Assembly (NCBI RefSeq): GCF_030812775.1
Contig: NZ_JAUSTI010000006.1
Location: 62,001 to 126,000 of the forward strand
Origin: Paenibacillus tundrae
GTDB taxonomy: Bacteria > Bacillota > Bacilli > Paenibacillales > Paenibacillaceae
Direction of reading: 5' to 3'
DNA: 64,000 bases
The notes under the pieces are model-generated. The model had not been told where the DNA came from. It saw only the letters and a program-made list of their open reading frames with translations, and made no database searches. Numbering within the stretch: the stretch's first letter is position 1; each line of letters opens with the position of its first letter. A program made the translations under genes and the position numbers. Shown here piece by piece: positions 27,900 through 35,917 of this stretch.

Positions 27900-29251
27900 A
27901 ACGATCCCTCCAATGCTCGTGCGAATTCGTCAATTTCTTCTTTGGTGCGTCGCTCCGTAACTGCGATTAACATATGTCCAGCAAGCTCGGGATACTCCCG
28001 GCTGAGTTCGTAGCCACCGATAAAACCTTTTTCAAGCAATGCTAGTTGCAGGGAATCAACGTTTGTTCCTTCAGGCAATTGAATGACGAACTCGTTAAAC
28101 GTTGGCGCGTTGAAGGTTGCTTTTACACCAGGTATAGCTTTGAACACTTCGAGTGCATAATGACTTTTCTGCAAATTGAGATCGGCTACATCGATCATGC
28201 CCTGTCTTCCCAATGTGGACATGTACACGGATGCGCTGAGTGCAAGCAAGGCTTGGTTGGAACAAATGTTAGACGTCGCCTTTTCCCGGCGGATATGTTG
28301 TTCGCGTGCCTGAAGCGTTAGTACGAAGCCGCGTTTGCCATTACGATCAGTCGTCTGACCTACGATTCGACCAGGAATACGGCGCATATGAGCCTGTGAT
28401 ACAGCAAAATATCCACATGTTGGCCCGCCCAGTGACGCGGCAATTCCCAAAGGTTGAGCGTCGCCGACAACAATGTCAGCACCAAGCTTGCCAGGAGCCT
28501 CTAGCAGTCCAAGTGAAATTGGATTAGCACTGACAACAAGTAGGCTTTTATGTGCATGAGCAAGGTCAGCTGCTTGTTTGATCGGTTCAATGGCACCGAA
28601 GAAGTTGGGGCTTTGAATCATGACTGCGGCAGTATCTTCTGAAATAGCAGCTTGTAAGGCATCCCAGTCGGTTACGCCGTTCTGGTACCCGATTTCGACG
28701 ATATCGAGACTTAGACCATGAGCATAAGCTTTCAATACTTGGCGTGCTTCTGGGTGGACGGTACGGGATACGATCAATTGTTTACGGCGAGTAGCTGCTG
28801 CTGCCAAATTCCCGGCTTCTGCAAAAGCTGTCGCACCATCGTACATACTTGCATTGGCCACGGCCATTCCCGTTAATTCGCAAATGTATGATTGAAATTC
28901 AAAGATGGCTTGAAGCTCGCCCTGACTAATTTCAGGTTGGTAGGGTGTGTATGCAGTATAGAATTCTGAACGTGAGATTACATGATTAATAACAGAAGGT
29001 ATATGGTGGTCATAGATGCCCGCACCCAGAAAGCTTGCGTGTGTCTCGAAGTTGGCATTGATTCCAGCTTGTTTGGACATATGACGCGTAAGAGCATATT
29101 CATCTAATCGAGAGGATACGGGAAGCTCGCCCTGATAACGAATCTCCTGCGGGATATCTCGGAAGAGATCTTCAATCGTGTCTACACCAACTGTTGCCAG
29201 CATAGCGCTCTGATCTTGCTCGGTCATGGGAATGTAACGATGCTTGGTCAT
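27896..29251 (-). CDS. gcvPA: Glycine dehydrogenase (decarboxylating) subunit 1
   Basis: The partner subunit of GcvPB, forming the active P-protein heterotetramer. The 451-residue length is normal. Recognisable segments are RYIPMTEQD at the start, [13 protein letters not shown] near residue 70, [20 protein letters not shown], and the C-terminal [12 protein letters not shown]. It overlaps both neighbours by 4 bases, so gcvT, gcvPA and gcvPB are translationally coupled. Confidence 0.95.
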   Translation of the reverse strand: MTKHRYIPMTEQDQSAMLATVGVDTIEDLFRDIPQEIRYQGELPVSSRLDEYALTRHMSKQAGINANFETHASFLGAGIYDHHIPSVINHVISRSEFYTAYTPYQPEISQGELQAIFEFQSYICELTGMAVANASMYDGATAFAEAGNLAAAATRRKQLIVSRTVHPEARQVLKAYAHGLSLDIVEIGYQNGVTDWDALQAAISEDTAAVMIQSPNFFGAIEPIKQAADLAHAHKSLLVVSANPISLGLLEAPGKLGADIVVGDAQPLGIAASLGGPTCGYFAVSQAHMRRIPGRIVGQTTDRNGKRGFVLTLQAREQHIRREKATSNICSNQALLALSASVYMSTLGRQGMIDVADLNLQKSHYALEVFKAIPGVKATFNAPTFNEFVIQLPEGTNVDSLQLALLEKGFIGGYELSREYPELAGHMLIAVTERRTKEEIDEFARALEGSL

Positions 29252-30384
29252 GCTTGATCAGCTCCTTGAGTAGGTGTCTTAGGCGTGCGTGTCCGTTTAT
29301 GAAAAGGGGTCTTTACGACCTCGGCTTTTAGTTTTTTGCCACGAATCTCAATCTCCAGTGGCGTACCTAGCGCAGCATATTTGCTGTCAATGAGGGCTAA
29401 CCCAAGATTCCGTTTCAGCGTAGGTGATTGTGTGCCTGTCGTTACTTCGCCAATCTGTACACCATCCGCGTAGAGAGGGTAATGGGGACGTGGAATTCCA
29501 CGCTCCAGCACTTCGATACCGACTAATTTGCGAGCAGGCCCATCATTTTTCTGCTGGGATAAAACGTCGTGTCCGATAAAAGGCCCTGAATTCAGCTTCA
29601 CAAACATACCAACCCCAGCCTCCAGCGGGGAGATCGTAGGTGATAATTCCTGTCCGTACAAAGGTAATCTTGCTTCAAATCGTAAGGTATCTCGTGCGCC
29701 AAGCCCAGCAGGAACTAATCCGTGATCTTCCCCGGCATGCATCAATCCGTTCCACACCGTAGCTGCCTGATCTGCTGCAACATACAGTTCAAAGCCATCT
29801 TCGCCAGTATATCCGGTACGAGATAACAGCAATTTTACACCGCAGACTTTCGCATTCTGTGCAAAACGAAACGGCTCAATGGTAGCTACATCGATGTCCG
29901 TAACTTTTGTGAGAATATCAACAGACAATGGACCTTGCAGCGCTAGTAGGGCAGTCTGCTCAGAGTCATTTGTCATGGTTACCCCAGGAGCGAGATGTTC
30001 TACCAACCATGCCCAATCCTTATCGATGTTGGAGGCATTGACCACTAACATATAATGCTGTTCCTCTAGCTTATACACGAGCAGATCATCCACCACACCA
30101 CCATCGGGATAACACATCAACGTATATTGTGCCTGGCCGGGAACAAGCGCAGTTACGTCATTGGTGGTCATCTGCTGCAAAAAAGCCTCCGCTTGCTCAC
30201 CCTGAACGGTGAATTCGCCCATATGGGATACATCAAACAGTCCAGCGCGTTCACGAACAGCCTCGTGTTCCTTCTGGATTCCGCTAAATTGTACAGGCAG
30301 CTCCCAGCCGCCAAAGTCAATGCAACGTACACCTTCATACTGCTGATAGAGTGGAAAGAGTGGAGTTCTAAGTAAATCAGACAT
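29248..30384 (-). CDS. gcvT: Aminomethyltransferase (T-protein)
   Basis: Transfers the methylene group from aminomethyl-lipoyl-GcvH to tetrahydrofolate, releasing ammonia. The 378-residue protein shows [11 protein letters not shown] near residues 48-58, TNDV near 75, [11 protein letters not shown] near 196, and [19 protein letters not shown] Lys/Thr-rich tail ends the protein. It is the first gene of gcvT-PA-PB and lies behind a tandem glycine riboswitch. Confidence 0.96.
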   Translation of the reverse strand: MSDLLRTPLFPLYQQYEGVRCIDFGGWELPVQFSGIQKEHEAVRERAGLFDVSHMGEFTVQGEQAEAFLQQMTTNDVTALVPGQAQYTLMCYPDGGVVDDLLVYKLEEQHYMLVVNASNIDKDWAWLVEHLAPGVTMTNDSEQTALLALQGPLSVDILTKVTDIDVATIEPFRFAQNAKVCGVKLLLSRTGYTGEDGFELYVAADQAATVWNGLMHAGEDHGLVPAGLGARDTLRFEARLPLYGQELSPTISPLEAGVGMFVKLNSGPFIGHDVLSQQKNDGPARKLVGIEVLERGIPRPHYPLYADGVQIGEVTTGTQSPTLKRNLGLALIDSKYAALGTPLEIEIRGKKLKAEVVKTPFHKRTRTPKTPTQGADQA

Positions 30385-30560
30385 CGAATCACCTCTTCAT
30401 TAGCCGTCAAGCGGCTGAATGTGTTGCATATGGATTATCATTGAAAGGACATGATGGTTATTAAAAATGGTATAAGTATGTTGAGTAATGAATATAAGTC
30501 TTACTTAAAGCCGTACTTCTGAGATGCGTTATGCCATACGGTTTGGTTCCTGAGTTCATC

Positions 30561-30636
30561 TTTTTTTGGGAAAAAGGAAAAGGACAGGCCAAAGAACCGG
30601 CATGCCAGAAGCACGCTGTATTCTTAGGCTCTGTCC
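30561..30636 (-). terminator. Terminator of the glycine riboswitch expression platform
   Basis: On the minus strand AAGGACAGAGCC (the end of the second aptamer) can pair with GGCCTGTCCTT (30590-30580), followed by TTCCTTTTT. Glycine binding holds the left arm in the aptamer and should prevent termination, giving induction by glycine. Confidence 0.7.
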
Positions 30637-30845
30637 TTGGTACCTGAGAGTTACCCCGCCGCCAATGCAGCAGGTTTCCCCTTGGGTGATCGTAACGCCC
30701 TACCGGGCGGGTAGATGCTCTCCAGAGTTGCGTCCCGTAAAAGTCCTTTTGCCTGAGAGATTCACCGCCCGCTTGTCGGGTGGTTTACTCCTTCGGCGTT
30801 ACCGCATGAACATCCAGATTCGGGTGTTTGGGTAATCTCTCCCTT
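30627..30845 (-). ncRNA. Tandem glycine riboswitch
   Basis: Two consecutive aptamers are visible on the minus strand. The first runs from GGGAGAG through GCCGAAGGAGTAAACC, then GAATCTCTCAGGCAAAAGGA. The second runs from CTGGAGAG through CACCCAAGGGGAAACC to AACTCTCAGGTACCAAGGAC. These are the gcvT-motif consensus elements. The RNA precedes gcvT by about 240 bases. Confidence 0.95.
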
Positions 30846-30895
30846 TACATTCATCCGCGATATTGCACACAACGAAAACAGTTTTACTCCTTCCA

Positions 30896-30924
30896 TTAAT
30901 ACGCGAATTGCATAGTAATGTCAA
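30896..30924 (-). promoter_or_regulatory. Predicted gcvT-PA-PB promoter
   Basis: A perfect TTGACA and TATTAA (4/6) are separated by 17 bases on the minus strand, about 50 bases before the riboswitch. Confidence 0.6.
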
Positions 30925-31097
30925 GAACAATGTCATCCGTTTTCGAATAAATACGAATAATCCTTCTGAAATGTACGTTAATGTTCGGATAAATAAAAAG
31001 ACTGCGCTTACTATTCCAATAATAACTAGTATATGTAAGTTCGAATTTTGATGAGCTTGTTTTTTGGTAGTAGAATATAAATAAATTGTAAGGTATC

Positions 31098-31127
31098 TTG
31101 ACATTTGAATCGGAAATATCATACGCT
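31098..31127 (+). promoter_or_regulatory. Predicted gcvH promoter
   Basis: A perfect TTGACA and a weak TACGCT are separated by 18 bases on the plus strand, back to back with the gcvT promoter about 175 bases away. Confidence 0.45.
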
Positions 31128-31194
31128 ATGTTCTGGGAAAAAGGAATGGCTGAAGAACGCATGCACTCATTAATGAAAAGCGAGGCGGATATCG

Positions 31195-31587
31195 ATGAGC
31201 GAATTGAAAAGTGATTTCCTGTACAGTGAAGAGCACGAATGGGTGCAGACCGTAGGGGAGGATACCGTACGTATTGGTATTACCGAGTTCGCGCAGCATC
31301 AGCTGGGTGACATTGTGTTTGTTGAATTGCCTGATCTTGAATCCAGTGTACAAGCCGAAGAGAGCATTGGTACGATTGAATCTGTCAAAACGGTGTCTGA
31401 TTTGTTTTCACCGGTTAGCGGCTCCATTATTGCGATCAATGATGCATTACAAGATGCACCAGAGCTTGTAAATAGCTCTCCTTATGAAGAAGGTTGGATG
31501 ATTGAGATCCGTGTGGACGGGGATTTGAGTGCAGCCTTATCTAAGCTCATGAACGCGGACGCTTATCGCAAACATACCGAGGATTAA
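31195..31587 (+). CDS. gcvH: Glycine cleavage system H protein
   Basis: A 130-residue lipoyl carrier that shuttles the aminomethyl intermediate between P, T and L proteins. Lipoylation is expected on Lys65 in ESVKTVSD. The fold starts with LYSEEHEWV and has the GDIVFVELP segment. It lies on the opposite strand from gcvT-PA-PB, head to head, and has no riboswitch of its own. A terminator follows. Confidence 0.96.
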   Translation: MSELKSDFLYSEEHEWVQTVGEDTVRIGITEFAQHQLGDIVFVELPDLESSVQAEESIGTIESVKTVSDLFSPVSGSIIAINDALQDAPELVNSSPYEEGWMIEIRVDGDLSAALSKLMNADAYRKHTED

Positions 31588-32003
31588 ACTTCGAATGTAA
31601 TTGAACATACCTATAATAAATATGAGCACCTTTTGTGGAACAAAGTAATTGCCTTTTGGGTGAAGCTTTGAATCACAAAGGTGCTTTTTGTGGTGGTTTG
31701 TCGTGCTGAATGAGCATAGAAAGGATATGAATTGCTGATAAATGGATAGGTACTAAGTCCCTATTTTTGGTAAGGATAATTATAGTTTCAAAGGCAAAAA
31801 AGATGCCCATGATTGCCTATGGGACATGGAAGTTGATGGATGAACGTACAGCAATTGAATGACTTTAGCTCATTTGGGGCTATCATCCTGAATTCACGAA
31901 TTACAGTTGTTTCTCGTATTGGAGCGTCTATAATGACATATAAGCAAGGAACGACAGCTTTCTTGAATTTAGAAATTAACAACATGTGGAGGTGTACAAG
32001 TCT
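31588..32003 (+). other. Intergenic region after gcvH
   Basis: Apart from the gcvH terminator and the ribosome binding site of the next gene, I see no gene, RNA or clear repeat here. Confidence 0.6.
31625..31689 (+). terminator. gcvH terminator
   Basis: AGCACCTTTTGTG (31625-31637) pairs with CACAAAGGTGCT (31674-31685) across a 36-base loop, followed by TTTT. Confidence 0.65.
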
Positions 32004-32441
32004 ATGAAAAATATCATTCAAAAAGTGTTACTGGCTTCGATGGTTACGGCGGCTGTGTACCCGCTGGTTCCTGTCACTCTTAATCAAGCTTCTGCAAGTG
32101 ATTACATTGGCACAGTTCCCCAACCTCAGTATTCAACGATTGCAACCTACATCATGGACAAAAGCACAGTAAAAGATTTAGCAGCGAATATGCGAGCTTT
32201 ATCCAGTAACACAGCCATTCTGGCAGAAACGATTGCACCGATCATTGCGACCAAAATCTCACCTGTATTAGGAGGATATGTGTCGGCAGCGTCACTCGCA
32301 ACAGCATTAAGCGTCAACTCACAATTGTCCACTGAAGTGTTATACGCAGCAGATCACAATATGAGAGTGAAGGTTGAGATCCAAGACCTGCCTTATCATA
32401 CTTCATATTCAACCCGAACAATCTTTACTGCTGTTAATTAA
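32004..32441 (+). CDS. Small secreted protein of unknown function
   Basis: A 145-residue protein with a signal peptide: a basic start, a hydrophobic core, and a likely cleavage site around Ala-Ser-Ala-Ser near residue 32. The mature part of about 110 residues is rich in Ala, Ser and Thr, has no cysteine and no recognised motif. The start at 32004 is preferred over the in-frame ATG at 31986, since GGAGGTG lies 9 bases upstream of it and overlaps the earlier ATG. I do not recognise the family. Confidence 0.65.
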   Translation: MKNIIQKVLLASMVTAAVYPLVPVTLNQASASDYIGTVPQPQYSTIATYIMDKSTVKDLAANMRALSSNTAILAETIAPIIATKISPVLGGYVSAASLATALSVNSQLSTEVLYAADHNMRVKVEIQDLPYHTSYSTRTIFTAVN

Positions 32442-32624
32442 CGATATACTAAATAAATTAATAATTAGATTTTAATAGGTCTGCTTGTCTTAAGCATTTG
32501 TCAGTTTAAGTAGGAGCACCATGGATCTGTTACGAAACACTGCAACGTTGGAAGCTACAAATGAGATAAAAATAAAATCGTTAGATATGTTGCTCATCGT
32601 GGATAACATAGGGCATAGAAATAA

Positions 32625-32660
32625 GCAGCGCAGAGTGACGTTACAATCACTCTGCGCTGT
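32625..32660. terminator. Strong hairpin, probable terminator
   Basis: GCAGCGCAGAGTGA and TCACTCTGCGCTGT form a 13-bp perfect stem around an 8-base loop, with a weak TTT tail. Confidence 0.6.
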
Positions 32661-32901
32661 TTGGCTACCAAGAGGAGTTCATCTTCGCTCCAAACGCTAA
32701 CGAATCTACCGCATCTTAATAGGCGGATTATCAACGTATGCAGGGTTTAACGAACCTCAGTATCGCTATTCCGCCATAAAGCGGTGCTAAAACCTCAAAA
32801 ATTGACTGAATTTACGAAATAGTGCCTTTGTGATTCGTTAGATTTCAGATCCCAGAAAATAAGAGCGAATAGCGTGTGTCAGATTCATTACATCAAAAAA
32901 A

Positions 32902-32957
32902 CACTAAAAGGGAGGGCCATCCCCGTCATATTCATGACTTATGGGACAGCCCCTTTT
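32902..32957. terminator. Bidirectional terminator
   Basis: AAAAGGG-GGGC-TCCC on the left pairs with GGGA-GCCC-CTTTT on the right, capped by GTCAT/ATGAC. It ends the CWC gene transcript on the minus strand. Confidence 0.7.
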
Positions 32958-32974
32958 GCTACCAAGAACGCCAT

Positions 32975-33289
32975 TTACCCCCGTGCCTTAAACTCTACTA
33001 GACATGTCTGACAAATGCACGACTTTCTTCGTTGCTCCGTAGGAATTCGGTCGAACACGCCTTCAGGAAATACAGCTTGGTTACACCAGCACTCAGAATG
33101 CGGAGCACCAGCGGCATACGAACATCCATTAGCTTCCCCACAGAGAGGACAGACCAGTGGATTCATCTGAGCCTCCTTAAGATTTGCATTTGCATCACGA
33201 TCTGCGCTTGCATCTGTATCTGGGCTTAAGTTAGACTCCGTTTCCAATTGTAATTCTGATTTTAATGCTCTATTCAATTTGAACTCCAC
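32975..33289 (-). CDS. Cysteine-rich CWC family protein
   Basis: A 104-residue protein. The N-terminal 45 residues are polar and low in complexity. The C-terminal half carries eight cysteines in CPLCGEANGC, CWC and CICQTC contexts, matching the small Cys_rich_CWC family (PF14375) of probable metal-binding proteins. The family's function is unknown. It lies 48 bases downstream of the MutS2-like gene on the same strand and could share its transcript. Confidence 0.8.
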   Translation of the reverse strand: MEFKLNRALKSELQLETESNLSPDTDASADRDANANLKEAQMNPLVCPLCGEANGCSYAAGAPHSECWCNQAVFPEGVFDRIPTEQRRKSCICQTCLVEFKARG

Positions 33290-33337
33290 CTTTATCTCGG
33301 TCAGGTCTTTCTTACAGTATATCAGATACTGGGATCA

Positions 33338-35380
33338 TCATTGTTGTTCAGGAGGCAGTTCAATCTGAAGTCCTTCCACATGTTTACGTCCCATCAGTTT
33401 ACGCTTCTTCCGGTTCACTTTGCTCTCGAATACAATGTCGAGGTCATAGTTGTCAGGGTAGAGTTGATCAGCAGCGATATGCAGAGTCAATCTCTTCTTG
33501 TGAATCTTAATCTTGCGACCGCGCAGCATCACTCCGATATTGCCACGAGCATCCTCAACGTCACATACAGTTCCGGTTTGATCAAGATACCCGATGTAGA
33601 CCCGATCTCCCTTATGGAATACGTTGGCTTTTACAGTTGCCTCTGATTCTTTCAGCTTCTTAGACTTAAGTGCCGACTCTGCCTGAGAAGAGGTGTTGGT
33701 AAGCACGATAGGTTTGGCTATGTCACTTACAGGATGTTTTTCTGTTGATGGTGAAAGTGAGCTTTTGTATGGCTTCTGTTCAGATTGGGAGGTTATGTGG
33801 TGATCCTCTTCTAATTCTGTGATCCATTTCTCTGTAGATGAATTACTCTGTTGAATTCCCAGATCGGAGATGGACTTCGAACGATCGATGATGTGTTGTG
33901 CCATTCCTAATTTCAGTGCAATGGCATACGCATAACTTTGTCCAGCTTCTCCAATTCGCAACCGATATAACGGCTGCAGGGTTACCGTGTCAAATTCCAT
34001 TCGAGCATTTTCAAAACCTGGTGTAGCGGCAGCAAAATGCTTAATTTCTCCAAAGTGGGTGGTGGCTACAACCGTCGCTCCCCGTCGATGTAGTTCTTCA
34101 AGCATGGCAATGGATAGTCCTACCCCTTCCCCTGGATCTGTACCAGAAGCCATCTCGTCAATGAGAACGAGTGTTGAGGAATTAGCCTGTTCCAGGATAC
34201 CGATCATGTTGCGAATATGGGCAGAGAACGTGCTAAGTGCTTGCTCCATGCTTTGACCATCTCCGATATCCACCGCAATTTCACTGTATACAGACATCGT
34301 ACCACCTTCTCCAACAGGGACAAGCAAACCGGATTGCATCATAAGGGTAAGTAGTCCGAGTGTCTTGAGTGCTATTGTTTTACCCCCGGTATTCGGCCCC
34401 GTAATAATGAGTGAACGATAGTTCGTGCCAATTGTAAAATCGAGTGGAACCATAGATTCGCCCATCAATGGGTGATGTGCACGTTGGAGTTGAACTCTTC
34501 CTTCTGCATTAACTTGAACAACGCGTCCGTCCATCGTGACCGCATATTTTGCTTTTGCCAGAAGAAAGTCTAGTATGCCTACCGTCTCGGTATTTAGAGC
34601 AATTTCACGACTGTATGACTCTGTGAGTGTGGTCAACTCACCAAGAATCTTCATCTCTTCTCGAGACTCATCTCCCTGTAATGCCGCGAGTTCACTGTGA
34701 AGACTCATGAGTTCTACCGGCTCAATATATACCGTTTGCCCACTTCCTGATTCGTCCAACACACTGCCCTTGACCAGCTTGCGGAATTCCTTCTTGATCG
34801 GCAGAACGGTTCTTCCATGACGTTGACTAATGACATTTTCCTGCATGATGGAGCGATGTTTGCCGAGCAGTGAATCGAGCTTACGCTTCATTCGCTCTTC
34901 GTTAACCATCATTTTTTTACGGATTCGTGTAAGCTCTTTGCTCGCCAGATCTTGAATACGTCCGTTATGGATACTGCGTTCAATCTCGCTGAGCAAGGAT
35001 TCCATCAGCATCATCGATGCAGCGTAACGGCTGACGGTTGGAGCGATCTCGGATTTGCCCTCCATATATTTCATCAGCTGTGCACAGCTTCGCAGAAATT
35101 GTGCAAGATGACTGAAATCACGTTCACTAAATAAGTATCCTGTGCCTAGCAAATCCATGATGGTTTCCATCCCATCAAGGGATGGAATGGGGATGCTCGC
35201 GCCGTAACGGAGCATAAGAGCGGCTTCTGCTGTTTCTTCTAGCCGCGTCTGAATCCAATGTACATCATTCATCGGCTTCATGTTATGAGCATGACGTTTG
35301 CCCAAATAAGATCGCGCGCAGGAGGCTACGTTTTTTTGAATTTCAAAATAATTCAGTGTGCGTAAAGTGTTTTCGTTCAT
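33338..35380 (-). CDS. MutS2-like ATPase lacking the Smr domain
   Basis: A 680-residue MutS-family ATPase with the MutS2 layout: a helical core and lever (about 1-300), then an ATPase domain with Walker A GPNTGGKT at 328-335, Walker B LVLIDE at 404-409 and the TTH switch at 440-442. After the ATPase comes a polar Ser-rich linker (about 505-580) and a KOW-like segment (about 586-632). MutS2 is usually about 785 residues, with a coiled coil and a C-terminal Smr nuclease domain. Here the Smr domain is absent and the protein ends in a basic VNRKKRKLMGRK tail. Bacillus MutS2 (RqcU) acts on collided ribosomes, so a ribosome-directed role is possible. It is preceded by an attenuator-like leader. Confidence 0.88.
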   Translation of the reverse strand: MNENTLRTLNYFEIQKNVASCARSYLGKRHAHNMKPMNDVHWIQTRLEETAEAALMLRYGASIPIPSLDGMETIMDLLGTGYLFSERDFSHLAQFLRSCAQLMKYMEGKSEIAPTVSRYAASMMLMESLLSEIERSIHNGRIQDLASKELTRIRKKMMVNEERMKRKLDSLLGKHRSIMQENVISQRHGRTVLPIKKEFRKLVKGSVLDESGSGQTVYIEPVELMSLHSELAALQGDESREEMKILGELTTLTESYSREIALNTETVGILDFLLAKAKYAVTMDGRVVQVNAEGRVQLQRAHHPLMGESMVPLDFTIGTNYRSLIITGPNTGGKTIALKTLGLLTLMMQSGLLVPVGEGGTMSVYSEIAVDIGDGQSMEQALSTFSAHIRNMIGILEQANSSTLVLIDEMASGTDPGEGVGLSIAMLEELHRRGATVVATTHFGEIKHFAAATPGFENARMEFDTVTLQPLYRLRIGEAGQSYAYAIALKLGMAQHIIDRSKSISDLGIQQSNSSTEKWITELEEDHHITSQSEQKPYKSSLSPSTEKHPVSDIAKPIVLTNTSSQAESALKSKKLKESEATVKANVFHKGDRVYIGYLDQTGTVCDVEDARGNIGVMLRGRKIKIHKKRLTLHIAADQLYPDNYDLDIVFESKVNRKKRKLMGRKHVEGLQIELPPEQQ

Positions 35381-35445
35381 GGGAATCTCTCCTTAATATT
35401 AAATATGGTGTTGGATTATACAGCTGACTTATTCCTGGAAAACGC

Positions 35446-35483
35446 AAAAAGGGCAGAGAATGAACAAACGTCATTCTCCGCCC
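35446..35483 (-). terminator. Second terminator in the mutS2-like leader
   Basis: On the minus strand GGGCGGAGAATGA and TCATTCTCTGCCC form a 13-bp stem with one G-U pair, followed by TTTTT. It lies 66 bases before the start codon. Confidence 0.85.
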
Positions 35484-35523
35484 TAAGCTATATGGGAATG
35501 CAGAGTCCAATAAGGTCTATAAC

Positions 35524-35551
35524 AAAAAAATCCACGCTGAACACAGCGCGG
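35524..35551 (-). terminator. First terminator in the mutS2-like leader
   Basis: On the minus strand CCGCGCTG (35551-35544), loop TGTT and CAGCGTGG are followed by A and seven Ts. An outer GGTCTAT/ATAGACC pair (35554-35560 with 35514-35520) encloses it. Confidence 0.87.
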
Positions 35552-35597
35552 AAATAGACCCGGACAAGTACAATCCCGGAGGCGATTTATGATATCC

Positions 35598-35714
35598 GCT
35601 GTTCTTAACTAAGTACAGGGATCTGGCGCATCATGAAATACACGTATGCCTGAGGGCATATGCGAAATGAGAGGCCAAACTCCTGAATATGAAACTTGGT
35701 TAGTTAAGAACGCT
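35598..35714 (-). ncRNA. Long stem-loop overlapping the leader uORF
   Basis: GTTCTTAACT (35711-35702) pairs perfectly with AGTTAAGAAC (35610-35601). Inside it CAGG-GTTTGGC pairs with GCCAGAT-CCTG, and a third hairpin is capped by TATGCC-CTCA-GGCATA. The left arm of the outer stem is the last codons of the uORF. The right arm continues into GAACAGCGG, which could pair with CCGC...TGTTC of the first terminator. I do not recognise a known riboswitch class. Confidence 0.7.
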
Positions 35715-35723
35715 CACCGACAT
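35700..35723 (-). CDS. Leader peptide MSVSVLN upstream of the mutS2-like gene
   Basis: An ATG with AGGAGA 7 bases upstream is followed by six sense codons and TAA, encoding MSVSVLN. It begins about 28 bases after the predicted transcription start. The codons for Val, Leu, Asn and the stop lie inside the left arm of the long stem-loop, so a ribosome paused there would block that stem. This arrangement resembles antibiotic-sensing leader peptides. Whether it is translated, and what stalls it, is unknown. Confidence 0.6.
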   Translation of the reverse strand: MSVSVLN

Positions 35724-35757
35724 CAAAATCTCTCCTTTGATTGAGGAATATGCAACT

Positions 35758-35787
35758 AATATAAACTGGAAATTACCTCAAAGTCAA
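35758..35787 (-). promoter_or_regulatory. Predicted promoter of the mutS2-like leader
   Basis: TTGACT (5/6) and TATATT (5/6) are separated by 18 bases on the minus strand. Transcription would start near 35751. Confidence 0.7.
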
Positions 35788-35917
35788 CCCGGAAAATCAT
35801 CGTTCAGAAGAAATGAGTGGACTTGAATAAGAATGGGTTTTAAAATAACAATAGTAAATTAACCCAATGTAAGCGATATTATGAAATGGAAAGTTTGTAG
35901 AAGGAGGGTGCTCTTCT

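Larger units (their letters stand above)
32442..32974. other. Intergenic region with two hairpins
   Basis: No gene is supported in 530 bases. It contains the hairpins at 32625-32660 and 32902-32957 and a short CCGC..GCGG inverted repeat around 32770. The sequence between is featureless to me. Confidence 0.6.

Noticed and set aside
35598..35714. A known metabolite riboswitch in the mutS2-like leader
   Set aside because: None of the conserved cores I know (purine, SAM, lysine, glycine, c-di-GMP, ykkC, manganese) is present. The uORF overlap fits translation-based control better.
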